In this document: piece after piece, positions 46,695-57,036 of the stretch
Layout of the letters: the number at the start of each line of letters is the position of its first letter
Position numbering within the stretch: the stretch's first letter is position 1
Assembly: GCA_022497145.1 (NCBI GenBank)
Contig: MU385959.1
Coordinates: 37,354 to 101,353, forward strand
Reading direction: 5' to 3'
Origin: Rostrohypoxylon terebratum
Lineage: Eukaryota > Ascomycota > Sordariomycetes > Xylariales > Hypoxylaceae
DNA: 64,000 nt
Made by a program: the position numbers and the translations under genes
Notes under the pieces: generated by a model
The model's database searches: none
What the model was told of the DNA's origin: nothing
What the model saw: only the letters and a program-made list of their open reading frames with translations

Positions 46695-47664
46695 GATGTT
46701 TTACTGAGGTGTGGTTTAGCTACCGAAAGCCACCTGGGGAGAAGACAACAGGAAGAGATGTACCTGTCGACCGAGCCTTTTAAAGTTTGAAGGGCTGAGC
46801 GTACAAAGAAACGTGAAAGCTACCTTAGGGAAGAAGGCCCGAGTCTTATAGACGGGGGCGAGTCCATGCGTTACCCGCGTTACTGAAGGTATGTACTATG
46901 TATGTGACCCCGGTGACAATTCTACAGAAGGTGGATTATCCCACTATCACTCGCATTGTCCGTTATTCCCCAAATAAGCCTGGACCAACTTCATGGTCTA
47001 TCAGTAGGGCAGGGATTCTAGCGCCGGGATGGGTATGTGTGGCTGGGGTAGCTTAAACCAACTGCGTAACCCTTGGCTTGCATGTTGCTAATATGGCAAA
47101 GCGGTCGTTGCGGCTCGCCAGCTCTGATTGGGGGGTTGCGAATTAAGTCTCTGGCGTGCACATCCGGCGAACAAGACAAAGAGGTAAGCTAAGGGTCGCT
47201 GCAATGCAACTCTGATGATCACAGAGCCAAAGCACGCGGGTACCAAATCTCACCCGGGACGAGGCCATGTGGCTCTCACAGTACATCGCAAAAGTGTTCA
47301 TAGCTCATATGATGGCATCTTGGTGAGTCCTGGGCGGTCTTGGTCGAGAACCAGAGCTCGTCCGGCAAAGGGGGAAACGTTACAAGCCGGTTTTCCAGGA
47401 AGAGATCCACTAGGTAGCTCGAGTCTTGAAAGCAATAGACGTGTAGACATGTATACATGTTGACGGATAGCGATAAATAGTGGGTGTATGACCTTCCAAA
47501 AAGAGAAGGAGATCAGCAAAAGCGAGATAGATACCTTACCCTAGTACTTGTCCAAAGAAGCAGGATATGAGAGGAGGGGTTGTCGATGAATAGCGGGCCG
47601 AAATAAAATACATAGTAATAGAGCTATGAACTACATAGTACGAGCTACACAGCTACTAGGTATG

Positions 47665-47686
47665 TAGGTAGGTAGGTAGGTAGGTA
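47665..47686. repeat. (TAGG)n microsatellite
   Basis: About five and a half tandem TAGG units, continuing a local AGGTATG context. Intergenic. Confidence 0.85.
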
Positions 47687-48300
47687 CATACACTAGTATG
47701 AACATAGTATGAAATCCATGGAATCCCATGAAATCCGAGCTCTTCCAAGTTCCAACGTCTTGTGACCAAGACACAAGGAAAGGAGCCAGGACAAGCCTGG
47801 ACGAGATAGTTTCCCCGGTGTGGATTGGACGAAGTTATTGTGACGGTGTGTCTAAGCCTAGACTATTTCTGTACTATGAGGTAAGGGTAGGGATATATAT
47901 ATGCATTACCAACTCAAGGCATGCACCCAAATATGTAAGTTCAATGTAAGTGTATGTGCGGAATGCCAAACCGAGACTTTGAGCCTTACAGCTTTGTTTA
48001 TTTGGTTTACCAATCTGAGGTGAGGAATGTGTAGGACCTAGGTAAATGTGGGAAATGTTTGATAGCAGATTGGTTCAATAACCATAACCAAGCGCAGCGC
48101 ATGGCATGATACTACTATGTAGGACCTAACCTACTAGGTAGTAACCTAAGACTTAGGTCGTATGTACAAAGCTAAGATAAAAAGGGGGAAGGTTGTTAAA
48201 AGAGGGAGGAGACCTAGGTCCTAGGAAGATAGCCCTGGGGGAACCTTGTGGGATAGGGCCTTGACTTCTAGTTTCCCACTTTCCACCCCCGCGCCACACG

Positions 48301-48337
48301 ACCCCAACTAACACCCCAACTATTAACACCCCAACTA
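48301..48337. repeat. ACACCCCAACTA direct repeat
   Basis: Three near-identical copies of ACACCCCAACTA (the first shortened to ACCCCAACTA), the last two separated by three bases. Intergenic. Confidence 0.8.
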
Positions 48338-49502
48338 ATTTGATTTTAAGCTCCGGTACCTTACCCCAACCTGAGCTTCCCCTGGCTGCTAAGGAGCTAG
48401 GCTGGCTAGGTGCCAAACTAGAACTGCCAGAGCTCGGGAAGTAAGAATTCACTCAGTCTTATCCGTCTAAGCTTTTTGTGCGGGGAATCCATGTGAAAAA
48501 CAAAAAAACCACCGAAATGATCGAAATTGGGGCTTCGGTCACTCGCAGCTAGTAATCGACGATAATCGACGATGCTTTTTTCCACCTGAGATCATCAATA
48601 TATATAATACCTAGGTATACATATTATAGTATATACGCCATGTCGCAGATATACGCCCGTACATGCGCTGACGACGCACCTTAGATAGATAGGTTCCCAT
48701 CTAGTTTATCTAAAGCACGTAACTAGTATAATATGGACAAATTGTCGAGTTATCAAGTTAATAGACCATACACACGACGTATCGTATATGCATCGGAGAG
48801 GTGAGCCAGCATTGTGCCGTGACTCTTCGTTTTCTAGTATAATCCGTGCTCTACCATGACGCTAACTCCTTGGCCATACCGAGTCGTACGAGAATTGTTT
48901 GAACACCGCATTTCCTCGTGACGACTCCCTACGGGTGGAGATTTAAAATGTAGAGAAACGTCCCACAGCATTTAGTGTAGTCCAGGCGGGATCGGAAATA
49001 TCTCAGATCTTTCCTGGGAATAGCCAAGACTTTCCGAGAGGATCCGTTACCTGGAAAGATGTTCGTCTATGTTTGTGGAGATTTCCCGAGGTAACGAGAC
49101 TTTTGCGCAAACCGGCAAGCTAAAAGAAAAAAAAACCTAGATTGTAGCGGTCGTACTGTCATACCGCTTCATCCAAGATTACCGCAGAATTAAGCTGTAG
49201 TAATTAATGCTGTGTCTAAGCGCCGATCAACCCCCGGTCTCAGGAACTCCCAATAATTGGTGGCGCCGGAAATATGTGGTCTGTGCGTGATCATACGTGA
49301 ACACTGAACAGGCGTCGTGAACCAATTGCTCCTTACTTAATATCCGGTCGAGGACGCCAGTGTTGCCCGCCGTCCGGTAAATGAACAAAATTTCCCCTGG
49401 GCGAAGCTTCGATGTTGTACCTTCAATGCAAACGTAACATATGCCCGTATAGCACCGAGTGCTCCGCCCAGCCCTCCTGAACTAGGCAGGTATCATCATC
49501 CT

Positions 49503-50792
49503 TCACTGACCCTTATCCCGGAGCTTGGCTAATGCGGCCGCTATTCCATCGCTCAATTTCTCCTCCACGCGAGCTTTGGAACTCGAGCTAGATGTTTGCT
49601 CTTGCGTTTTCTCTTGTGTCATTGTTTTCTTTGATTCCTCAATTGCTGCCGCTAGCATTGCTTCTTCATCATACTCGTCGATGGGGACATATCCACTTCG
49701 ACGATCCTCTTTCAGCTTCGTTGACGTAGACGATCTTTTCTCGGACTGCGGAACTGCGCCGTCTCGGAACCGACTTGCCGACAAACTCGGCATATCTCTC
49801 AGCGGTACTCGGCTTAGTGGGATGGCCTTGTCAAGGACATTATTACTATCCTCGGTCTCTACGATGCGTCTCTTTGCAGCATGTTGAACTCGGAACGGTT
49901 CTTCCACGACGCTGCACCATTTCTTGACTTTCTTCTCCCCCCAACCGCCGATAATGGCGACTTGCTCGGGGTCGGCATTGATCGCGTTCTTCAAGCTACC
50001 GAATGCGCTAACAAGCGAGATTGCATCGGTCTTGTTGATCCCTCTAGGAACCGTGACGAATTCTACGAGTCTTTCAGCGTAGCTCGTAGCCTGCTGTCCC
50101 TTGATGGCATTGAAGTTCGCGTGCTCGTAGGATTTGTATAGCTCGAGGTATCTAGCTGCTTCGGCGGCGGACCAGCATAGGATGATGGTCACGTTATTAA
50201 TCAAGGACGTTTTAGAAAGTTCGCGCAACGAATCTTCGTGGTTAGGTATGTCAACCATGGTAAGGAGGATACGCAGATTGAATTTCCCTTGCAGGTTACG
50301 AATTCGCGTATATATGTATTCGGGGTGTAATCTGTGATATTTCAGACTCAGAAACAGTGCACACGTTGTCAAACCCAGCCCATAGTCGGCTGGTATGTCA
50401 CTGTATTCCCATGACACCGATCGTAGGGCAGTCAATACTGGATTGCCCTTTTGACGTGGCGATACCAGAATTGAGGAACCGGAAGAGCGTTGTGGGAGAG
50501 CTTGAGGTGTCGGTTGAACAATCTTTGGACCGCTGGAGCTAGAGGTAGAAGACGACGGGGGTGGCTTGTCTAACCGTTGGGGTGTAGGTTGTTGTATTCT
50601 CTGGGGGGCCGGTTGTTGGATTTTCTGGGGAATAGGCTGCTGAATGCGGTTTGTCGGTTGTGATGGCCGTTGCGATGTCGATTGTGATGTCGGTTGTGAC
50701 CTGACTTGACTCGATTTATTCCCTACCGAAGAAGCAGAAGAGGCGAGAGCAGAAATAAATTCTGCGTCCGCACCAAAATCATCATCGTCCAT
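49503..50792 (-). CDS. DNA excision-repair protein Rad10/ERCC1/Swi10
   Basis: Non-catalytic partner of the XPF/Rad1 structure-specific endonuclease in nucleotide-excision and crosslink repair (nuclear). Single exon, 429 residues. A disordered N-terminus to about residue 100 contains a degenerate QQPxPQRI repeat. The central nuclease-like domain begins at SILVSPRQKGNPVLTALRSV and includes WEYSDIPADYGLG, CALFLSLKYHRLHPEYIYTR, the segment LRILLTMVDI and NNVTIILCWSAAEAARYLE. The tandem helix-hairpin-helix region follows (VPRGINKTDAISLVSAFGSL, then AIIGGWGEKKVKKW). The tail after about residue 310 is longer than in yeast or human ERCC1. It includes EEAMLAAAIEESKK (Leu380-Ser387), which fits the ubiquitin-interacting-motif pattern. 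Divergent from the membrane methyltransferase gene. Confidence 0.94.
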   Translation of the reverse strand: MDDDDFGADAEFISALASSASSVGNKSSQVRSQPTSQSTSQRPSQPTNRIQQPIPQKIQQPAPQRIQQPTPQRLDKPPPSSSTSSSSGPKIVQPTPQALPQRSSGSSILVSPRQKGNPVLTALRSVSWEYSDIPADYGLGLTTCALFLSLKYHRLHPEYIYTRIRNLQGKFNLRILLTMVDIPNHEDSLRELSKTSLINNVTIILCWSAAEAARYLELYKSYEHANFNAIKGQQATSYAERLVEFVTVPRGINKTDAISLVSAFGSLKNAINADPEQVAIIGGWGEKKVKKWCSVVEEPFRVQHAAKRRIVETEDSNNVLDKAIPLSRVPLRDMPSLSASRFRDGAVPQSEKRSSTSTKLKEDRRSGYVPIDEYDEEAMLAAAIEESKKTMTQEKTQEQTSSSSSKARVEEKLSDGIAAALAKLRDKGQ

Positions 50793-51293
50793 GATTCTGG
50801 CTCTTCATGGTCATGATATAACATGAAGCTTGGAAGCTTTGGTGATAGATGATGATGATGATGACGAAAGACGAATCGGGTCTTAGTTCACTCAAAACGT
50901 TCAATGCTCCCAGGCATCCACATTCACTAAACCTTATTTGTCTTAGAGCCAATTGCCCTAGATAAGATCGAAAATCGTCCCATTCTAGTGGATCCGTCGG
51001 CCCATTAGCCACAACTGCCACATGTGGCCCACCATAACTCCACTAAAGGCTGCGGCGCAACTCTTGTGTTATTGAATTATTATCAAGACATCTGTTCAGT
51101 TGAATCCTCTTTAGCCTGTACCTATATCAAACAGACAACTATATGATATGATAACTCCAACAGCTGGCTGTTGAGGGCCAATTCGTCAATCTTATAGATT
51201 TTCATTCATTCTCTTGCTTCTTGCTGCATTGCCGGCATCTCTGGTTTATGATTGTGTAAATAATTGGCCTGATTTTCCTTCATTTTTCTCACC
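50793..51293. other. divergent promoter region
   Basis: Shared upstream region of the Rad10 gene (minus) and the spermidine-synthase-like gene (plus). Holds a (GAT)n stretch near 50848-50863. No gene is seen. Confidence 0.5.
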
Positions 51294-53169
51294 ATGCCTC
51301 CACGAAAACAGGTGACCAAAAAGGGGCCATCCAAGGCCGGAACGGCGAAGATGCCGGAGACCAAGGAAGACTTTGAGGAGGAACTCAAGTTGATGGCAGA
51401 CCAAGCGAAGGACGACAGTTGGTCCAATTGGGCTGTTCAGCAGGGTATTGTCTACGGCAAAGCTCTGTCGCTCATCGCGCTCATGGCTGTCTATGCCAAT
51501 GTTTCCCTGCTGACTTTGTCGCCTGTATATGGCCAAATTGCTGCCACCAGGCTACACGAAAGGGTTGTTTGGGCAGCTCTATTCGTAGGATGGGGAGGAA
51601 ATTTAGCTCTGAGAAGAGCCTTGTCGGTGAAGACGATCAAGCTGCTACCTCTAGTAGCTGCGTACATTCCTGTAGCGCAATATTTCCTCTTCCAGGCGAG
51701 CGAGAGTTTTGGTGTAAACCTAGGTCCAGCTATAACGGAAGCTTTCACATTATTCCCGCTTGCTATGCTTAGTACGGCCTGTCTCGCAGATGTCCTCGAA
51801 AATGCTGATCTTAGCCGTTTGCCGAAATCGATTGCAGGCTCTGTGCCGGGTATGGGCTCATACTTCCTTCTCAAAACTATCGAAATACAATCGATGCAAC
51901 AATTGGCCGCGCAGATTGGCAAATCGGTCTTCCAGACTCGCATTGGTTTAGAGCTGGTGCTGGCCTCGGCGTATAGCATCTTAGCTCCATCAAAGCTTAT
52001 AGCTTGGGCTATTCCAGCGCTTTTGCATACTACGTTCTTCAACACACATTTAATGACGCCTATGGCTACAAGCTCACTCAATTCGACACTTCATACTAGC
52101 GAATGGTCATTGGTTGATCGGAGTGAATCGATCACAGGGTACATTTCAGTTTTGGATAGCTACAAGGATGGGTTCCGAGTCATGCGGTGTGACCATAGTC
52201 TCCTCGGCGGCGAGTGGACTAAATTTGAGCGCAAAATAGTCGCGGAGCCGATCTATAGCGTTTTTACTCAGCTTGAAGCTGTACGCCTTGTTCAGATTCC
52301 GAACAAAGCTCCCGATAACAAAGCGAAGGCTTTGAATATGTAGGTACCCACAAGCCGCTACACTAGAAATGATGTCGCTAATAACAGATTAGCGGCCTTG
52401 GAATCGGCACTTCACCATCAGCTTTGATAGCTCATGGTATCGACACCACTATTGTCGAAATCGATCCCGTGGTGTACGACTTTGCTAAGAAATATTTTGG
52501 ACTACCATCAAATCATACAGCAGTGATACAAGACGCCATCTCTTGGAGTCAATCAAACAAGGATGAACTTCACGAAAATTACGACTACATTGTTCATGAT
52601 GTGTTTACAGGCGGCGCAGAGCCAATTCCGCTTTTTACCGAGGAATTTTTATCGGGTTTAAAGCACATGCTGAAGCCAAATGGCGTGATAGCTATCGTAA
52701 GTCTAGCCTCATTGCCGAGTAGATGCTTGGTGACTGTGTTCAATGCTTACACGTCTAGAATTATGCGGGTGATTTCACGCTCCCACCTCTTGGAATCGTC
52801 ATGAATACGATTAAAGCAGTCTTCCCATCGTGTCGAATCTTCCGGGAAGGCGAGCCCCCTTCGGCAGAGACGGTCGAGGAAACAGGACGTGATTTTGACA
52901 ACGTCATTGTCTTCTGCACCAAGACGGATGAGAAGGTTACTTTCCGGAAACCTACCGAGGCCGACTTCCTTGGCAGCTTATCTAGACGAGCGTACCTCTT
53001 TCCCAAGCACGAAGTAGACGAATCATCATTCGCGGCGACCGCCGCAGATGCCGGGATTTTGAGAGTGAATGCGACCGAGAAGTTAGCGAAGTGGCATGAT
53101 CAGAGCGCTCTTGGTCACTGGGCTGTCATGAGGACTGTATTACCAAAATATGTCTGGGAACAGTGGTGA
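51294..53169 (+). CDS. polytopic membrane protein with spermidine-synthase-like methyltransferase domain
   Basis: Fungal protein with several hydrophobic helices in its N-terminal half and a class-I SAM-binding/SpeE-like domain at its C-terminal half. Three exons (51294-52339, 52393-52696, 52759-53169) give 586 residues. A lysine-rich N-terminal tail (PPRKQVTKKGPSKAG) precedes membrane segments such as ALSLIALMAVYANVSLLTL, LFPLAMLSTACL and LIAWAIPALLHTTFF. The catalytic half shows SVLDSYKDGFRVMRCDHSLLGGEW, a glycine loop ALNIGLGIGTSPSAL (completed by splicing), TIVEIDPVVYDFAKKYF and YDYIVHDVFTGGAEP. These match the polyamine-synthase-type order. The family's substrate is not established to my knowledge; the SpeE likeness may mean aminopropyl or methyl transfer. 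Confidence 0.85.
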
Positions 53170-53606
53170 AGGAAGGCCATTACGCCTGTTAGCTGTATGT
53201 ATCCTGTTATGATGAGATAGATACCCGTGTACCTGAAAGCAAAATGGATATTATTCTATGTTCGTGAGTGTAAAGTTTGGTTTACTTGAAAGAGGCACTT
53301 ATAATCCGATTCATTTCAATATTTATGATTTGCCCAATTACCTACCTAGGTCCTATATACCTATTCTACGATTTTAGAGTTCGATTTCCCGACACCTCAG
53401 CGCCCCCCTCCCCCCGGTTATCACTCCGTAACTCACACAGATAGGAATATGGCGCCAACAAGGCGATTTCATTTTAATTGTTCATTAACAATCAGTTGTG
53501 AAGATTCCTGTCTTATTCTTGTCACATAATCATCACTAAATACAGGGGTCTCATCTATCATATGATTGGTATGAATTCTCTCCTTTGAAGAGTTGCAGTC
53601 ACGACC
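53170..53606. other. intergenic region
   Basis: Between the methyltransferase stop and the LYC1-like relic. ACCTAGGT lies at 53344-53351 and a C-rich tract near 53402-53418. No gene is seen. Confidence 0.5.
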
Positions 53607-54464
53607 ATGGGATCTCGTAACGAAGAAAACGGCCTACCAAGTTCAGACTCTACAGATCTCCATCTGAGCCATCCAACACGAGATGAATGCATCAAAATCT
53701 GGACTAACATCTCAACATCCTGGAGAGATTCACTGGAACTACCAGATTATCTCCAGGAATCCCAGTTCTTGATAACGGTCCCACTAGCGAAAGAGGGCGG
53801 GATGACGACATGGATTCTGGTTGATAAAAACTTACCGCCAGAACAGCGTTTAATTTTATGCTCCTGCGAAACTTTCTACAAACGCTCTTTGGCAAGCGAC
53901 ACCTATGGTCATGTCGAAGAGGTGGTGGTCCATGGCATCGCGAGCGTTTTATGCCCTCAGCCATACCGGAGTCGGGAATCGGTTCACGATATTGCCTGAT
54001 CTGGATCATACTTATTATTGCTTTGGCATATCCGCGAGGAAGACTTTGCGACCAAGCATCTTTTCGGTAAGACAGCCCGAGTGAGGGGTGCGATCGCCGG
54101 ACCTCCGGGGAAACAGGTGTGGGCGATTTGGACACGTCGATATTACGGACGCCACGATGTAGAAAGCTCTAGTAATGTTTTATACATATAAGGAATTGGA
54201 TTGACCTTGCCTGGTGAGCAGTTAGAGTATCTGGAGGCCGTTTTACAAGCTGCTCGAGCGGAGGCAGCGGGGTGGCGTTTGGACCACGTCAAACTGTGGG
54301 AGCCATCTCCTCTAGTAGAAAAAGCGATTATCGAGGGTAAACTTGATCGCATCAAAGTAGAACGGGAGGATGAAAGTATTGCTAGTTGCATGCGGTACGA
54401 TGAACACGGAAATCCAGGGCCGGTACCAGCGTGGATCAACAATCAGCATTATGCGTGGTGTTAG
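53607..54464 (+). pseudogene. decayed LYC1-like GNAT acetyltransferase
   Basis: Resembles fungal LYC1-type lysine N-acetyltransferases. The N-terminal part (53607-53960) is well kept, with LSHPTRDECIKIWTNISTSW, WILVDKNLPPEQRLILCSCE and HGIASVLCPQPYR. Immediately after this the acetyl-CoA-binding core, expected to run about 100 or more residues, is missing. The sequence jumps to LPDLDH, then an 11-bp insertion/frameshift, then WHIREEDFATKHLFGK and GPPGKQVWAIWTRRYYG, and later VKLWEPSPLVEKAI and WINNQHYAWC. In-frame stops are TGA at 53997-53999 and TAA at 54189-54191. The missing core cannot be restored by an intron, so I call it a pseudogene. The ATG at 53607 is probably the ancestral start. 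Codon quality of the remnants suggests recent decay. Confidence 0.8.
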
Positions 54465-54571
54465 GTGACTTCTTGGAGATTCGTCAAGTCACTAGGGATA
54501 AATGACTCCAAGTTCATCATCTCATCCGAGTAATTCCGAACGTTATGAGGGTATATTGATTTTGAATAATT

Positions 54572-55504
54572 TCAAGGTGAACCTAGATTAGTATCTTGTG
54601 ATACCGATTCACTTACCCTTCTCACACCGAAGAAGTAATTACCGACCTTCTCGCTACCGCTTACCTCCTTCCAGCCAAGACCTGGGACATAAATCACTCC
54701 CATACACCTTGGTTCAGACCACTCTGTTCTCTTATGGAGAAAGTGATTCCTCAGTTCCTCTTCGTTAACATATTTTCTCCAGTCATGAGTTCCCTTCGGC
54801 ACTATCCTTAACAGGTCCTCAGCCATGAGATTTGTCGTGAACCAACTCATCCACGTCCTCGCTATCGTGCTAAGGACTAACCATCCGCCTGGTTTGACAA
54901 ACGGCGTGCATCGGTCTAGAAACTGCGCTGGGTTCGACACGTGCTCTATGACCTCAAATATCGACACCACGTCGTAGCCATCTTTAGGAGTATTCGGGAT
55001 AGGTAGTTGCTCGATCGGCGTATTTAAGTATGTTAATTTGAACCGTAACGCAGGGTCCCGCTTTGCGTGCGCTTTAGCGACGGAGACCACCTCGGAACTA
55101 GGATCTATAGCTGTTACGGATGCGGTGGTGGGTAATCGGGCAGCGGACTCGGCAAATATGCCACCTCCACAGCCTATATCAAGGTACTTGAGGCCGGTGG
55201 ATGATGGGGGTGTGGCATCGGGGACAGAGGAGCGGCAGGAGCGAATGAAGTCGTGGCGTAAAGGGTTCATAAGATGGAGAATGCGTGAGGGTCCCTGGGG
55301 ATCCCACCACGAGGATGCGAGGGCGTTGAAGTGAGATACTTCATCGGGAGAGACGCTCGTGTATGCGGAATCGGAGGGATTGGAGCTCGAGGGTGAGGAG
55401 AAACTCCGGCTAGGCGATCCGAAAGCGCATTGCGCGCAGCGCGAACCGGCCGCAGGATTGCGGAGCCGGTTGAGGAGAGACGTGGCTTTTGAACGAGGTG
55501 GCAT
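54572..55504 (-). CDS. coq3: ubiquinone biosynthesis O-methyltransferase, mitochondrial (Coq3)
   Basis: SAM-dependent O-methyltransferase carrying out both O-methylation steps of coenzyme Q synthesis, on the matrix face of the inner mitochondrial membrane. Single exon, 310 residues. The N-terminus (about residues 1-45) is Arg/Ser-rich with almost no acid, a typical mitochondrial presequence. Family blocks are DEVSHFNALASSWWDPQGPSR, HLMNPLRHDFI, the SAM motif LKYLDIGCGGGIFAESAARL, VTAIDPSSEVV, SIFEVIEHVSNPAQFL, and KPGGWLVLSTIARTWMSW followed by VPKGTHDWRKYVNEEEL. Head to head with RIB3. Confidence 0.95.
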   Translation of the reverse strand: MPPRSKATSLLNRLRNPAAGSRCAQCAFGSPSRSFSSPSSSNPSDSAYTSVSPDEVSHFNALASSWWDPQGPSRILHLMNPLRHDFIRSCRSSVPDATPPSSTGLKYLDIGCGGGIFAESAARLPTTASVTAIDPSSEVVSVAKAHAKRDPALRFKLTYLNTPIEQLPIPNTPKDGYDVVSIFEVIEHVSNPAQFLDRCTPFVKPGGWLVLSTIARTWMSWFTTNLMAEDLLRIVPKGTHDWRKYVNEEELRNHFLHKRTEWSEPRCMGVIYVPGLGWKEVSGSEKVGNYFFGVRRVSESVSQDTNLGSP

Positions 55505-56257
55505 GATGACGGATTTCTAGCTATAACATTCGACCTTGAAAAACCTGAGGTTACCGTTCACGACTCCGTCATTTTGGATGTTATTGTCGTGCGAGCTAGC
55601 AAATGTGAAGGACAAAATCAGTTGCATCAGTAAAGATTGAAAAGTTCCAAATTAGGTAAGAAGCTAAGATGAGATGCAGCAGATCCAGAAGGTTGCGGCA
55701 TGTGCTGGCTTAATCCACCTGACGGAATTGACCAATCAAAGTCAGCCAATTCTTAGTAGTGTGATGTAATTCTAGACCCTAAGCCACCTAGCGCCCCTCA
55801 CCGAGGAAGCCGCGACCCCGCCGAGCATCGGGGAGGAAAAGAGGAAAAGTCCTCGGAGGCACTAATTCTTCTAATTCTTGGGGGCGATCAGTCAGCTTTT
55901 GTTTAGTCTTTTAAATCTCCCAAGGTTCCAAGGCTATGATGAGTAATAACTTCTAGATATTACTGTTTCTTATTTCTTCAACTTCACCTTTTCACTCTTT
56001 AGGTCGCGTTGACATAAACTACACCCAATTGTTTTTTGGAGCGATCGAAATAGACGTAACGTGGTCGCTAATACACTTCGATCCAATATCTTCCCAGCTC
56101 TGAACCCCACGATCTATGACCACCGTATATATAGAAGCCAGCGATATTTGGTCCAGTCAATCTCATAGGAACCTGACTATACGCCAATTGGGGTGTCACA
56201 AGCCCATAATATCCCTCATATCCCTTATATCACATCATACCAATCGAATCTCCTGCC
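55505..56257. other. divergent promoter region of coq3 and rib3
   Basis: Shared by COQ3 (minus) and RIB3 (plus). A TATATATAG element lies at 56126-56133, 125 bp upstream of the RIB3 ATG. No gene is seen. Confidence 0.5.
56126..56133 (+). promoter_or_regulatory. TATA-like element of rib3
   Basis: TATATATA in CACCGTATATATAGAAG, about 125 bp upstream of the start codon. Confidence 0.4.
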
Positions 56258-57036
56258 ATGTCTTCCACGTCCATAGATCATAATCGATTCGATTCGATAC
56301 CCGATACAATCGCCGCTTTTCGTATGTGCCCTAACTTCTAGATGTTTCATAGTAGTGATTCTTTGGACTACATTGCGTCATTGGTACCTAACAGATATGT
56401 GGCGGGCCAGGAAATGGCGAATTCATAGTTGTCATGGACGACGAAGGTCGCGAGAACGAAGGCGACCTCATCATAGCCGCCGAGAACATAACGACCGAAC
56501 AGATGGCTTTCATGATCCGACACTCGTCTGGATATGTCTGTGCTCCGATCACCCCTGCTCTTACCGAATCCCTCAAGTTACCGCAAATGGTCGAAAACAG
56601 TGAAGACCCCCGCGGCACTGCCTACACCATATCCATAGACTCTGCAGACCCCTCGGTGACCACCGGAATTAGTGCCCACGATCGTGCGCTGACAGTCCGA
56701 CAACTCGCGAATCCCAGTTCCACTGCTGCTAGCTTCCGACGGCCGGGGCATGTCCTCCCATTGCGTGCGCGACCGGGTGGTGTCAGGGTCCGACCTGGTC
56801 ATACCGAAGCCGGCGTGGATTTCTGCAGGTTGGCCGGGAAGCCTGAAGTCGCTGTCATCTGTGAACTAGTTGAAGATGGAGACGAGGTCAGCGGAAAAGC
56901 CATACGAAAAGGCCCTGGCATGATGAGGGGCGAGGGATGTATCGCGTTTGCAAGAAAATGGGGAATCAAAGTCTGCACCATCGCGGATCTTGTTGCCTAC
57001 TTAGAGAAGACCGAGGGCACGAGTGGGAGTTCTTAA
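56258..57036 (+). CDS. rib3: 3,4-dihydroxy-2-butanone 4-phosphate synthase
   Basis: Riboflavin-pathway enzyme converting ribulose-5-phosphate to formate and 3,4-dihydroxy-2-butanone-4-phosphate. Two exons (56258-56321 and 56411-57036) give 229 residues, usual for Rib3. The splice gives FRNGEFIVVMDDEGRENEGDL, containing the acidic metal/active-site loop. Other blocks are FMIRHSSGYVCAP, TGISAHDRALTVRQLANP, RRPGHVLPLRARPGG, RPGHTEAGVDFCRLAG and the final CTIADLVAYL. The ATG at 56258 follows CTGCC and gives MSSTSIDHNRFDSIPDTIAA. An ACAG acceptor lies 17 bp upstream of the one I use (GGGCCAG); only the latter joins the conserved frame. Confidence 0.95.

Larger units (their letters stand above)
46695..49502. 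other. gene-poor region with short tandem repeats
   Basis: No gene is supported. It contains a (TAGG)n microsatellite at 47665-47686, three ACCTAGGT copies (48036, 48212, 48609) and a 12-bp repeat at 48301-48337. The 99-codon minus-strand frame across 48153-48452 draws part of its sequence from that repeat and is not convincing. Confidence 0.5.

Noticed and set aside
48153..48452. 99-codon minus-strand frame with hydrophobic GVLIVGVLVGVV
   Set aside because: The hydrophobic stretch comes from translating the ACACCCCAACTA repeat; there are no other coding signs.
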